Shown one piece after another: positions 42,237 through 51,269 of a stretch of DNA of 64,000 nt (the first letter of the stretch is position 1; every line of letters starts with the position of its first letter). The position numbers and the translations under genes are program-made. The stretch is taken from contig NZ_JARXYP010000002.1 in the NCBI RefSeq assembly GCF_029893805.1, forward strand, positions 8,990,001 to 9,054,000. Reading direction: 5' to 3'. The notes under the pieces were generated by a model. It was not told where the DNA came from. It saw only the letters and a program-made list of their open reading frames with translations, and ran no database searches. Source of the DNA: Streptomyces sp. SAI-135. GTDB taxonomy: Bacteria; Actinomycetota; Actinomycetes; Streptomycetales; Streptomycetaceae.

Positions 42237-42574
42237 CAACCGCGCACATCGTTCTCGCCGTCGCGCTGGCCCTGGTCTTCCTCCCACTGGGGCTGGCGAA
42301 GATCGCCGCCGTGCCGTTCATGCGCCAGGCAGCCGCCCATCTCGACATGTCGCTGGGCCTCTACCGCATCATCGGAACCCTGGAAGTGGCGGCAGCCGCC
42401 GGACTGCTGCTCGGCCTGGCTGCGGCCCCGCTCGGGGTGGCAGCCGCTGCCGGACTGGCTGTGCTCATGGGGGCAGCCGCGGTGGTACACCTGCGCCATG
42501 GCGACCCGCCCGCGCGGGCTCTGCCCGCCGCGGTACTGGCCCTGATGGCGGTGGCGTACGCCGTCACCGGCTGA
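42233..42574 (+). CDS. DoxX-family membrane protein
   Basis: A 113-residue protein with four transmembrane helices: residues ~3-22, ~45-64, ~66-84 and ~93-112. Gly/Ala-rich pairs and the GLAKIAAVPFMRQ loop after helix 1 are typical of DoxX/DoxD-like proteins. These are poorly characterised; some are linked to thiosulfate or quinone chemistry. ATGA overlap with the acetoacetyl-CoA synthetase gene makes it the last gene of the operon. Its role in this pathway cannot be predicted. Confidence 0.75.
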   Translation: MTTAHIVLAVALALVFLPLGLAKIAAVPFMRQAAAHLDMSLGLYRIIGTLEVAAAAGLLLGLAAAPLGVAAAAGLAVLMGAAAVVHLRHGDPPARALPAAVLALMAVAYAVTG

Positions 42575-42657
42575 CGCCCGGAGGGTGCGCCGGGTCGAGC
42601 GGAGGCGGTCGATGCCCGGCGGCTCACGGGCCCTGTTTGCGGCGTACCGTCGATTGT

Positions 42658-44817
42658 GTGGAGTACACGGCCGCCAGCCTTGTGTCCCGTGTCGCCGGCG
42701 ACCTCGGGCCCGTGGCGGACGAGGTGATCGCCGACGTGGTGCGGTGCCTGCGGCGTGCGGTTCCCGAACTGTGGAGCAACCCGGATCTGGTCCGCATGAC
42801 GTCCGAGAACATCGCGGAGCATGTGGTCGGCGTGCTGGCCGGCCTGGAACACGGCATCGAGCCGAGCGAGATGGACCCGCCGGCCGCCGAGCTGGAACGG
42901 GCACGTCGGCTGGCCCGGCACGGCGTCCCGGTCACAGCCCTGTTGCGAGCCTTCCGGCTCGGTCAGGGCGTCATCCTGGACAGACTGCTTGCCGAGATGC
43001 CGCGGCTGACGAAGGACGCGGAGTTGGTCAGCTCTGCAGCGCGCCTCCTGCTCGCGATGGCCGACGGATACGTGGAAGACGCGTCCGAGCAGGGTGTCAT
43101 GGCGTTCCAGGAGGAGCGGGACCGTCGCCTGCGGTGGCGGCTGTCCCTGGTGAACGAGGCCGGTGTGCGCATCGGGACCACCCTGGACATTGCTCGCACG
43201 ACCCAGGAGCTGGCGGACCTCGCCCTCGACCACTTCGCCGACGCGGTCACCGTCGACCTGCTCGACTCCGTCATCCACGGGCACGACACCCCGGCGCCGG
43301 GCCACCTCGTACTGCACCGGATCGCCCAGGCGTCCTCGGTACAGGAGGGCGGCCCGGAGCCGCCTGCGGGGCTGGGGACGGTGCACGCCTGCCCGGACGG
43401 ATCGGTCACGGAACAGGCCCTGGCCACCGGAAAGCCCTCCCGGCACACGGCGATGCCGACGGATCCGGCCGATACCGTCGGTCCTCACCCGGCCTGCTCG
43501 ACGCTGGTGGTGCCGCTGAGCGCGCGCGGCGCCACTCTCGGCGTCGCGCGGCTCTGCCGTCACCGCAACCCCGTTCCCTTCGACGACGAGGATCTGTTCC
43601 TCGCCCAGGAGGTCGCGGCCAGGGCGGCCGTGGCCATCGACAACGCACGCCGCTACACGCATGCCCGGAGCACGGCCCTGACTCTGCAGCGCAGTCTGCT
43701 GCCGCGGCGCACGGCGGAGCAGTCCGCTGTCGAGGTCGCCTGCCGTTACCTGCCGGCCGGCGGCCAGGCCGGTGTGGGCGGCGACTGGTACGACGTCATC
43801 CCGTTGTCCGGTGCCCGGGTCGCCCTGGTCGTGGGCGACGTGGTCGGCCACGGCATCCACGCCGCCGCCACCATGGGGCGCCTGCGCACCGCGGTGCGCA
43901 CCCTCGCCGACATCGATCTGCCTCCCGAGGAGTTGCTGACGCACCTGGACGACGTCGTCATCCGGCTGTCCGCCGAGGCGTCGGGCGACGCGGAGACGGA
44001 AACGGCCGGGGAAATCGGTGCCACGTGTCTGTACGCCGTCTACGACCCCGTCGACGGTCGCTGTTCCCTGGCCCGCGCCGGGCACCCGCTGCCCGCCGTG
44101 GTGAACGGTGACGGCACCGTCGACCTACTGGAACTGCCGCCAGGCCCACCGCTGGGCCTGGGCGGACTGCCGTTCGAGGCGGCGGAGGTCGACCTGCCCG
44201 AAGGCAGCCTGCTCGCCCTGTACACCGACGGTCTGGTCGAAGGCCGCGACCGAGACATCGACGCAGGTCTCACCCTGCTGCGCCAGGCCCTTGCGCAGCC
44301 CTCCGCGTCCCTGGAAGCCGCCTGCGACACGGTGCTTCAGGCCCTGGTACCGACGGACCGGCCCTACGACGACGTCGCTCTGCTGCTGGCCCGTCCCCGT
44401 GCCCTCGGGGACCACAAGGTGGCCGCCTGGGACGTGGACGCCGAGCCGGCTGCCGTCGCCCGGGCCCGTGCGAACGCCTCCGAGCGGCTGGCCGCCTGGG
44501 GACTGGAGGACCTCGCCTTCGTCACCGAGCTGGTGGTCAGCGAACTGGTCACCAACGCCGTCCGCTACGGACGGCCTCCCATCCGTCTGCGTCTCATCCG
44601 TGACCGCTCCCTGCTGTGCGAGGTGTCCGACGCCGGCAGTACCACCCCGCATCTGCGCCGGGCCCGCACGTTCGACGAGGGCGGACGCGGTCTGTTCCTC
44701 GTCGCGCAGCTCGCCGAGCGGTGGGGAACACGCCATGCCCGGCAGGGCAAGACGGTCTGGGCCGAGCTGGACGGAGAGAAGCACGCCGGCCCCTCGGGCC
44801 TCGATGCCGTCCTCTAG
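42658..44817 (+). CDS. SpoIIE/PP2C phosphatase with GAF and anti-sigma kinase domains
   Basis: A 719-residue cytoplasmic signalling protein. The N-terminal ~150 residues form a helical RsbR/PucR-type domain (VAGDLGPVADEVIADVVRCL; HGVPVTALLRAFRLGQGVIL). A GAF domain (~165-330) ends VAARAAVAIDNARRY. The SpoIIE phosphatase (~345-560) has the metal-binding aspartates in GGDWYDVIPL and VVGDVVGHG. The C-terminal HATPase_c domain (~580-719) contains VVSELVTNAVRYG and EGGRGLFLV. Such proteins dephosphorylate anti-anti-sigma factors. GTG 42658 is the first start in frame before the conserved helical domain; its ribosome-binding site is poor. It lies between two catabolic units and strongly resembles the protein at 47820. 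Confidence 0.85.
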   Translation: MEYTAASLVSRVAGDLGPVADEVIADVVRCLRRAVPELWSNPDLVRMTSENIAEHVVGVLAGLEHGIEPSEMDPPAAELERARRLARHGVPVTALLRAFRLGQGVILDRLLAEMPRLTKDAELVSSAARLLLAMADGYVEDASEQGVMAFQEERDRRLRWRLSLVNEAGVRIGTTLDIARTTQELADLALDHFADAVTVDLLDSVIHGHDTPAPGHLVLHRIAQASSVQEGGPEPPAGLGTVHACPDGSVTEQALATGKPSRHTAMPTDPADTVGPHPACSTLVVPLSARGATLGVARLCRHRNPVPFDDEDLFLAQEVAARAAVAIDNARRYTHARSTALTLQRSLLPRRTAEQSAVEVACRYLPAGGQAGVGGDWYDVIPLSGARVALVVGDVVGHGIHAAATMGRLRTAVRTLADIDLPPEELLTHLDDVVIRLSAEASGDAETETAGEIGATCLYAVYDPVDGRCSLARAGHPLPAVVNGDGTVDLLELPPGPPLGLGGLPFEAAEVDLPEGSLLALYTDGLVEGRDRDIDAGLTLLRQALAQPSASLEAACDTVLQALVPTDRPYDDVALLLARPRALGDHKVAAWDVDAEPAAVARARANASERLAAWGLEDLAFVTELVVSELVTNAVRYGRPPIRLRLIRDRSLLCEVSDAGSTTPHLRRARTFDEGGRGLFLVAQLAERWGTRHARQGKTVWAELDGEKHAGPSGLDAVL

Positions 44818-44860
44818 CCCAAGCCTGGGCACGCGGCATCCAGGAGAGCATCAGCAGTTC

Positions 44861-44874
44861 TGATGAGTTCATCG
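44861..44874. promoter_or_regulatory. Operator 1 upstream of the first P450
   Basis: TGATG-AGTT-CATCG, one base short of a perfect palindrome. It corresponds to 36465-36478 and lies 18 bases before the -35 box. Confidence 0.6.
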
Positions 44875-44892
44875 TTTTCTTGGCCGTAACCC

Positions 44893-44922
44893 TTGACGTG
44901 GCATTCCATCAAGCTTGAGTAT
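44893..44922 (+). promoter_or_regulatory. Promoter of the first P450 operon
   Basis: TTGACG (44893-44898) and a -10-like GAGTAT (44917-44922) with 18-base spacing. The flanking CCCTTGACG context is shared with the promoter at 36498. Confidence 0.5.
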
Positions 44923-44929
44923 TTCGTCA
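44916..44929. promoter_or_regulatory. Operator 2 upstream of the first P450
   Basis: TGAGT-ATTT-CGTCA, a degenerate match to TGATG-ATTC-CATCA at 36520, exactly 55 bases from operator 1 as at the TetR promoter. It is followed by CATTACGG where the other has CATTATGG. Confidence 0.5.
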
Positions 44930-45085
44930 TTACGGCGTTGTTGCGCTGGCGGCATCCGTCCGTGCAACGGGATGAGGAGCGGGACCTCGCCGAGGTTGCG
45001 CCCCCGTCAGCCGTCCGCGGACCGCCTGCCCCACACGCACCCTTCATCCCCCCGCTCCCTCGCGGCTCCTTCAGGAGGGCCCTTC

Positions 45086-46270
45086 ATGCCCATGCTCACG
45101 GAGATCCCCGTCTACCGTCCGGATCTGTACTCGGCGTCGGCCATCCGCGACACTCATCCGCACTTCGCCGCACTGCGTGAGCTCGGCCCGGTGGTCTGGC
45201 TGAGCAAGCACAAGGTCTACGCCCTGCCGCGGTATGCCGAGTGCAAGCAAGTGCTGCTGGACGACGACACCTTCGTCTCCTCGGGCGGCGTCGGCCTCAA
45301 CCCCGTCGCCAACCGGCTGGGCCAGGGCACCACGCTGTGCAGCGACGGCGAGGAGCACGCCCGCCGCCGTTCCCTCCTCGCGCACCGCCTGACCCCCAGG
45401 GCGCTGCGCACGATGAAGGACACGGTCGAACAGCAGGCGGCCGCCGTGGTCGAGGCAGCCGTGGCCCGGCGGACGGTCGACGCGGTGGAGCTCGCCACCG
45501 CGCTGCCGATGTCCGTCGTGCCCGACCTGGTCGGCTGGCCCCAGCAGGGCCGCGAGGATCTGCTGCGCTGGGCCGGTGCCACCTTCGACGCTCTGGGCCC
45601 GATCAACCGCCAGGCGGTGCGCACACTGCCCGCGTCCCTGGGCATGCTCCGCTACGCGCGCGGTGTCGTCCGTGACCGGTCCGTGCTGGACGGCAGCATG
45701 GGCCACGACCTGCTGCGCGCCGCCGACGAGGGCCGCATCATGCCCGCCGAGTGCGTCACCATGATGATCGACTACCTGGCGCCCTCCCTGGACACCACCA
45801 TCAGCGCCATCTCCAGCGCGCTCTACCTGTTCGCCACCCACCCCGAACAGTGGCGTCTGCTGAAGGCGGACCCCGACCTCGTCTCGAAAGCGGTCAACGA
45901 GGTCGTCCGCTACGAATCCCCGATCCGCGCCTTCTCCCGCACCGCCGCCCGTGACACGGAACTGGCGGGCGTCGCCCTCCCCAAGGGCTCCCGGGTACTG
46001 GTCCTGTACGGCTCCGCCAACCGTGACCCGCTGGAGTGGGACGACCCGGACACCTTCGACATCCGCCGCGACGCCGCCCGCCAACTCGGTTTCGGGCAGG
46101 GCACGCACGGCTGCGCCGGCCAGGGCCTGGCCCGCCTGGAGACCTCCGCGATCCTCCACGCCCTGCTCGAACGCGTCGACCGCATCGAGGTGGCCGGCAC
46201 ACCCGAGTGGGCCCTGAACAACATCATCCACCGCCTCGAGCGCCTGCCGCTCGAACTCATCCCCGCCTGA
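45086..46270 (+). CDS. Cytochrome P450, CYP199-like
   Basis: A 394-residue soluble bacterial P450. The I helix reads YLAPSLDTTISAISSALYLF (acid-alcohol pair DT), the K-helix ExxR is EVVR, and the heme-cysteine loop is FGQGTHGCAGQGLARLE. Overall it resembles CYP199-type enzymes that demethylate para-methoxybenzoates or hydroxylate benzoates. ATG 45086 follows TTCAGGAGG; the ATG two codons later is possible. A ferredoxin and a reductase gene follow, forming a complete three-component system. Its promoter shares operators with the TetR/extradiol unit, so it may prepare ring substrates (for example by O-demethylation) for that pathway. Confidence 0.9.
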   Translation: MPMLTEIPVYRPDLYSASAIRDTHPHFAALRELGPVVWLSKHKVYALPRYAECKQVLLDDDTFVSSGGVGLNPVANRLGQGTTLCSDGEEHARRRSLLAHRLTPRALRTMKDTVEQQAAAVVEAAVARRTVDAVELATALPMSVVPDLVGWPQQGREDLLRWAGATFDALGPINRQAVRTLPASLGMLRYARGVVRDRSVLDGSMGHDLLRAADEGRIMPAECVTMMIDYLAPSLDTTISAISSALYLFATHPEQWRLLKADPDLVSKAVNEVVRYESPIRAFSRTAARDTELAGVALPKGSRVLVLYGSANRDPLEWDDPDTFDIRRDAARQLGFGQGTHGCAGQGLARLETSAILHALLERVDRIEVAGTPEWALNNIIHRLERLPLELIPA

Positions 46271-46313
46271 ACCCCCGCCGCTCGCCCGTTCGAGGACAGC
46301 TGAGGACAGCACC

Positions 46314-46511
46314 ATGAAAATCTCCGTCGACCATCCACGCTGCGAAGGCCACGGCCTGTGCGCCGACCAGGCTCCCGACATCTTCAGCCTGGACGACGAC
46401 GCCGAACTCACCTACCACTTCGAGGGCGCCGAAGTCCCCGACGAGCATCAGGTCGCCGCCCGCGCCGCTGTCAACGCCTGCCCGGTCGCCGCCCTGCGAG
46501 TCCTGTCGTGA
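46314..46511 (+). CDS. Ferredoxin, single-cluster CxxHxxC type
   Basis: A 65-residue iron-sulfur protein that carries electrons from the reductase to the P450. Cluster ligands are in CEGHGLC (residues ~10-16) and the terminal NACPVAAL. A histidine stands where a four-cysteine ferredoxin would have its second cysteine, as in the [3Fe-4S] or atypical [4Fe-4S] ferredoxins of actinobacterial P450 systems. It begins 43 bases after the P450 gene and overlaps the reductase gene by GTGA. Confidence 0.92.
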   Translation: MKISVDHPRCEGHGLCADQAPDIFSLDDDAELTYHFEGAEVPDEHQVAARAAVNACPVAALRVLS

Positions 46512-47665
46512 GCGCACCGCGCTCGGTGCTCATCGTCGGCGAGTCACTCGCCGGCACCGCCGCCGCCCGCCAGCTGCGCACCCTCGGCCACACCGGACCG
46601 GTCGTGCTCCTCGGCGCCGAGGAGCACGGCGCGTACTCCCGCCCGCCCCTGTCCAAGGCAGTCCTGAAGGACCCGGCCGCGGACCGGACCCTGGGCCTGG
46701 ACCTCGACGGGCTCGACGTCGACGTCATCCGCTCGGCCGCCGTCACGGCCGACACCCGGCACCGCACCGTCACGACCGCCGACGGGCGCCAGGTCGGCTA
46801 CGACGCCCTGATCGTCGCCACCGGCGCGGACGCCCGCAGACTCGCCGCCCCCGGGCAGCGTGGCGAACTCGTCCTGCGCACCCTGGACGACGCCCGCCTG
46901 CTCCGCGCCCGCCTGGCGGACGCCGGCTCGGCGATCGTGGTCGGGGCGGGCTTCCTCGGCATGGAGGTGGCCAGCGCCTGCGCCGCCCGCGGCATCCCGG
47001 TCACCGTCGTGGACACCGACCGGCCGCTGGAACGCATCCTCGGCGACCATCTGTCCGCCGCGATCACCGCACACGCTGCGGCATACGGCATCCGCTTCGT
47101 ACAGGCCACCGGCTTCGCCACGCTGACCGGCGACCCCGTCAGCGGCGTGGCGCTCCCCGACGGCACCGAACTCACCGCGGACCTGGTGGTCACCTGCGCC
47201 GGAGAGGCCCCCTGCGTCGACTGGCTGGCGGGGACGGGTCTCGCCGACCGTCTCGGCGTCGGTATCGACCGTGCCTGCGCCACCACCGTGCCCGGCGTGT
47301 TCGCCGCCGGCGACGTCACCTACCTCCGCGGCGACGGCACCCGGCCCGACCGGCGTGCACCCTTCTGGTCCAACGCCCTCGCCCAGGGCAGGACCGCGGC
47401 GGCCTCCGCCCTCGGCCTGCCTCCGTCGGGACCACCGCAGGACGACTACTTCTGGACGGAGGTCGCCGGCCGCACCGTCAAAATCGTCGGGCGCCTGCCG
47501 CTCACCGGCGAACCGACCACGGTCCAGGGCAGCCTGCCGGACGGACGCGCGCTGCTGACCTGGAGCCATACCGACGGAACAGCGACGGCGGTCGCCTACG
47601 GACTGCGCAAACCGGTCACCGCGCTCCGGGCCTTGGCCGCCACGTCCCGGCCGCCGTCCCCGTGA
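46508..47665 (+). CDS. FAD-dependent ferredoxin reductase
   Basis: A 385-residue oxygenase-coupled NADH:ferredoxin reductase. FAD binding is VLIVGESLAGTAAARQLR near the N-terminus, NAD binding is IVVGAGFLGMEVASACAARG around residue 140, and the second FAD motif is VFAAGDVTYLR near 265. The C-terminal domain (DDYFWTEVAG) is that of the putidaredoxin-reductase/BphA4 family. The GTG start overlaps the ferredoxin stop codon. It completes the P450-1 electron chain. Confidence 0.92.
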   Translation: MSAPRSVLIVGESLAGTAAARQLRTLGHTGPVVLLGAEEHGAYSRPPLSKAVLKDPAADRTLGLDLDGLDVDVIRSAAVTADTRHRTVTTADGRQVGYDALIVATGADARRLAAPGQRGELVLRTLDDARLLRARLADAGSAIVVGAGFLGMEVASACAARGIPVTVVDTDRPLERILGDHLSAAITAHAAAYGIRFVQATGFATLTGDPVSGVALPDGTELTADLVVTCAGEAPCVDWLAGTGLADRLGVGIDRACATTVPGVFAAGDVTYLRGDGTRPDRRAPFWSNALAQGRTAAASALGLPPSGPPQDDYFWTEVAGRTVKIVGRLPLTGEPTTVQGSLPDGRALLTWSHTDGTATAVAYGLRKPVTALRALAATSRPPSP

Positions 47666-47819
47666 CGGAGGCACATGAGCGTCGCGACGAAGGAGGCCAG
47701 GGGGGCGCAGGCATGGCCGGGGTGTCCTTGCGCGGCGCACTCGGCTGATCAACGGGCACCGTCAGTACTCCGGGTGCGGCCGGTGGGCGCCCTGTCCGTC
47801 GGCGCGGCCGTGGACGAGG

Positions 47820-50156
47820 TCAGCCCTGCGGCAGTGGCTGTTCGGCCCAGATCGTCTTGCCCCGCCCGGTCTGACGGCTTCCCCAGCGCTGGGTGAGCTG
47901 GGCGACCAGCAGCAAACCGCGGCCGCCCTCGTCGAAGGCGTGGGCGCGCCGCAGGTGCGGTGAGGTGGAACTGCCGTCGGAGACCTCGCAGATGAGGGTG
48001 CGGTCCCGGATCAGCCGCAGCTGGATGGGCGGTTCGCCGTAGCGGATGGCGTTGGTGACCAGTTCGCTGACGACGAGTTCGGTGACGAACGCCGCCTCGT
48101 CCAGTCCCCACGCCGTCAGTTGCTCGGTGGCGGCCTGGCGGGCCGCGGCCACGCGCTCGGGGTCCGGTGTGATGTCCCAGGTCGCGACCTGGTCCGCGCC
48201 CAGCGCGCGGGTGCGGGCCAGCAGCAGTGCGACGTCGTCACTGGGCTCCTCCGGCAGGACCGCCTTGAGCACCGTGTCGCACAGCATGGCGAGGTTGTCC
48301 ACCGGTGCGGACAGCGCGCGGCACAGCTCGTCGGTGGCGTGATCGACGTCGCGGTCCCGGTCCTCGATCAGACCGTCGGTGTAGAGGGCGAGCACCGAGC
48401 CCTCGGGCAGCTCCATCTCGGTCGCCTCGAAGGGCAGTCCGCCGACGCCGAGTGGCGGTCCGGCCGTCATCTCCACCAGGGCCGCGCTGCCGTCGGCCTG
48501 CAGCACCGCGGGCGCCGGATGTCCGGCCGCCGCGAGGTTCAGCCGCCGTGAGACGGGGTCGTAGACGGCGTACAGGCAGGTCGCGCCGAGTTCCGCGGCC
48601 TCGCCGCTCTCGTCGGAGGCGAGGTGGGTGACCAGGTCGTCGAGGTGGGTGAGGAGCTCGTCGGGTGGCAGGTCGACGTCGGCGAGGGTGCGCACCGCGG
48701 TGCACAGGCGGCCCATGGTCGCCGTCGAGGGGATGCCGTGGCCGACGACGTCGCCGACGACGAGGGCGACGCGGCTGCCGGAGAGCGGGATGACGTCGAA
48801 CCAGTCGCCGCCGATGCCGGCCAGCGAGCCGGAGGGCAGATAGCGGTGGGCGACCTCGACGGCGGCCTGTCCGGGCAGCCCCCGTGGCAGGAGACTGTTC
48901 TGGAGGGCCAGGGCCGTGGCGCGCTCCCGGGCGAACCGTCTGGCGTTGTCGATGCACACGGCGGCCCGGCTGGCGACCTCCTCGGCGAGGACGATGTCGT
49001 CCTCGCCGAAGTCGTCCGGGTTGGCGATCCGCACGCCTACCACCACGCCCAGGGTGGTACCGCGCGCCCGCAGCGGCGCGGCGAGCATCGAGTGCGCGCC
49101 CTTGCGGTAGGCGCTGCCCGCGGGGCCACGCGCGTTGCGCTCGGCCACCCAGCGCACGAATTCCGGCTCGCCGGCCTGACTGACCACGGCCCGTCCTGCC
49201 CTCATGGCTTTCGCCGGCGGAGAAGACGGTGAACAGGTGCTGGTGTCGCCTACACGCACAGCGGCCTCTGGCGTTCCCTTCAGGCCTGACCCGTGGGCGA
49301 CCCTGCGCAGGACGAAGTCCTGCAACGGAATGTCCGGCAGCCCGTCCGCCTCGAAGACCCAGTCCAGCAGATCGACGCTGGCGAAGTCGGCGTACCGGGG
49401 CACCAGCAGTTCGATCAGTTCCTCGGCGGTGCGCACCACGTCCAGGGTGGTGCCGATCGAAGCTGCGGCCTCGTTGAGCAGAGCGAGACGCTGCCGGGCC
49501 CAGTACTGCTCGGTACTGTCGAACGACGCGATGCCCACAGCCTGGAGCTCACCGTCCGCGTTCCGCAGCGGCCACATGTCGGTGGTCCAGGAATGTTCCC
49601 GGTTCAGAGCGGGGGCCCCGGTGAAGCTCTCGTAGCGGACCGGACGGCCTGTGTCGACGACCTGCCGCAGATGATCGAGCCAGCCGCGATGCGCTGGGCG
49701 ATCCTCGACGCTTTCCGGAAAGTGCTGTCCCACCAGCGCTTCCTCGGGCACGCCCATGATCCGGCAGGCCACGTCGTTCAGCCGCACATAGTGCTGTGTG
49801 GTGTCGAACACGGACATGGGCAGGGAGGCTTGCTGGAAGGCCTGGCCCGCCACGGTCGGCTCCTGGTCGCCGGGGGGATCGACGGTGATCACGTATCCGG
49901 ACGGCTCTCCTTTCTCACCGAGCACGGCGCGGGCGGTGAGCACGAGCGGAACGGACGAGCCATCCCGGTGGCGCAGCACGACGATGCCCGAGAGGTTCGC
50001 GACGGTGTCGGCCCTGATGTCCTCAGCCAGCAGTGCGTGGGCTGGACGGTTCACCACCTCGTCGGCGGTGTATCCCACCAGGTCGCGTGCTCCGTCGCTC
50101 CAGGCCGTGACCACACCCTGCATGTCGACGATCGCCGCGGTATAGCCCTGTCCCAT
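47820..50156 (-). CDS. PAS/GAF-SpoIIE phosphatase with anti-sigma kinase domain
   Basis: A 778-residue sensor phosphatase. Two PAS domains occupy ~1-100 (YTAAIVDMQGVVTAWSDGAR) and ~110-225 (QQASLPMSVFDTTQHYVRLN). A GAF domain follows (~235-400). The SpoIIE/PP2C domain has metal aspartates in GGDWFDVIPL and VVGDVVGHG, and the HATPase_c domain carries VVSELVTNAIRYG and EGGRGLLLV at the end. From GAF to C-terminus it is a close paralogue of the protein at 42658. ATG 50156 is chosen because the PAS domain begins there and AGAGG lies upstream; a longer form from 50234 would add 26 polar residues. It faces the P450-1 operon tail to tail. Confidence 0.87.
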   Translation of the reverse strand: MGQGYTAAIVDMQGVVTAWSDGARDLVGYTADEVVNRPAHALLAEDIRADTVANLSGIVVLRHRDGSSVPLVLTARAVLGEKGEPSGYVITVDPPGDQEPTVAGQAFQQASLPMSVFDTTQHYVRLNDVACRIMGVPEEALVGQHFPESVEDRPAHRGWLDHLRQVVDTGRPVRYESFTGAPALNREHSWTTDMWPLRNADGELQAVGIASFDSTEQYWARQRLALLNEAAASIGTTLDVVRTAEELIELLVPRYADFASVDLLDWVFEADGLPDIPLQDFVLRRVAHGSGLKGTPEAAVRVGDTSTCSPSSPPAKAMRAGRAVVSQAGEPEFVRWVAERNARGPAGSAYRKGAHSMLAAPLRARGTTLGVVVGVRIANPDDFGEDDIVLAEEVASRAAVCIDNARRFARERATALALQNSLLPRGLPGQAAVEVAHRYLPSGSLAGIGGDWFDVIPLSGSRVALVVGDVVGHGIPSTATMGRLCTAVRTLADVDLPPDELLTHLDDLVTHLASDESGEAAELGATCLYAVYDPVSRRLNLAAAGHPAPAVLQADGSAALVEMTAGPPLGVGGLPFEATEMELPEGSVLALYTDGLIEDRDRDVDHATDELCRALSAPVDNLAMLCDTVLKAVLPEEPSDDVALLLARTRALGADQVATWDITPDPERVAAARQAATEQLTAWGLDEAAFVTELVVSELVTNAIRYGEPPIQLRLIRDRTLICEVSDGSSTSPHLRRAHAFDEGGRGLLLVAQLTQRWGSRQTGRGKTIWAEQPLPQG

Positions 50157-50441
50157 GACTTCAGCATTGTTCCTCTGTCCGGACAGTTCAACTGAAGCAG
50201 AGGCCACGACCGTGGGCCGGCTGACCGGCGTCACTCTTCGTGCGCACGCGGAGCTGTGGGATCACCCGACGACGACGGCGAGCCGGTCGCTGACCTCCTG
50301 TGTCACATGGCCACTAGGCCGTGGGGCACGACTGGGGACGGTGCCGTCCGGTGTCCATGAAGTCTGGTTGCGTCCCACGGCCGTACCGGATCGGAGGCGC
50401 AACGTGAGGGCGGGGCTCGGTGAACGACGCTGGGAGTCTTC

Positions 50442-51170
50442 TCAGACGTCGCTGAGGCGTAGGCCCGCGTGGGCCTTGTAGCGGCGGTTCACCGAGATCA
50501 GGTTGGCTACCAGCGACTCCACTTGGTGGGCGTTGCGCAGTCGTCCACCGTAGAGGCCACGTGCGCCCGGGAGGCGTGAGGCGAGTGCCTGGACGGTGTC
50601 GGTGGCGGCGCGTTCGTCACCCAGGACGAGTATGTCGGTGTCGATCTTCTCGATCTGCCGGTCTTCCAGAGTGACGGCGGAGAGATGGTGGAATGCGGCG
50701 GTCACCCGGGAATCCGGCAACAGCGCGGCAGCCTGTTCGGCGGCACTGCCCTCCTCGGGTCGTAGGGCGTAGGCGCCCTTCTTGTCGAATCCGAGAGGGT
50801 TGACGCAGTCGACCACGATCTTGCCGGCGAGTTGCGCGCGGAGCGTTGCCAGCAGCTCGGCGTGTCCTTCCCAGGGAGTGGCGACGATCACCAGGTCGCT
50901 CTCCTGTGCGGTGGTGGCGTTGTCGGCGCCGCGGACGTCAGTGCCGATGGCTGCTGCCGTGGAGGCGGCCCGGGCGGTGTCCCGTGAGCCGATGACGACC
51001 TGTTGGCCCGCGCCGGCGAGCCGGTAGGCGAGGCCGCGCCCCTGTGGGCCGGTGCCGCCGAGGATGCCGACGACCAGGCCGGACACATCGGGGAGGCGAT
51101 GGGGATCGATTCGAGTGGCTTCGGCGGGAGTGGAGGGGCGGGTGCCGGCGGCTTCGTCGGGAGACGTCAT
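50442..51170 (-). CDS. F420:NADPH oxidoreductase (Fno-like)
   Basis: A 242-residue Rossmann-fold enzyme that transfers hydride between NADPH and the deazaflavin F420. The NADP-binding motif is VGILGGTGPQGRGLAYRLAG (~33-52) with GSRD after strand 2, and the substrate side is VVDCVNPLGF and VTAAFHHLSA, both typical of Fno. The ~28-residue N-terminal tail is Pro/Thr-rich. It lies 100 bases downstream of an F420-type oxidoreductase gene on the same strand and presumably supplies it with reduced F420. Confidence 0.9.
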   Translation of the reverse strand: MTSPDEAAGTRPSTPAEATRIDPHRLPDVSGLVVGILGGTGPQGRGLAYRLAGAGQQVVIGSRDTARAASTAAAIGTDVRGADNATTAQESDLVIVATPWEGHAELLATLRAQLAGKIVVDCVNPLGFDKKGAYALRPEEGSAAEQAAALLPDSRVTAAFHHLSAVTLEDRQIEKIDTDILVLGDERAATDTVQALASRLPGARGLYGGRLRNAHQVESLVANLISVNRRYKAHAGLRLSDV

Positions 51171-51269
51171 GTTGTGGTCCTTGGCTCGTTCGGTTCGTTC
51201 TTCCGCGGCCCGGTGCCGCTTGTCGTCAGCGGGCTGCTCGGTCCGCTGTGCGGGAAGTCGGCGGCGCCG

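Noticed and set aside
44817..44830. Terminator after the first SpoIIE-type gene
   Set aside because: GCCCA-AGCC-TGGGC gives only 5-bp arms, too weak to call.
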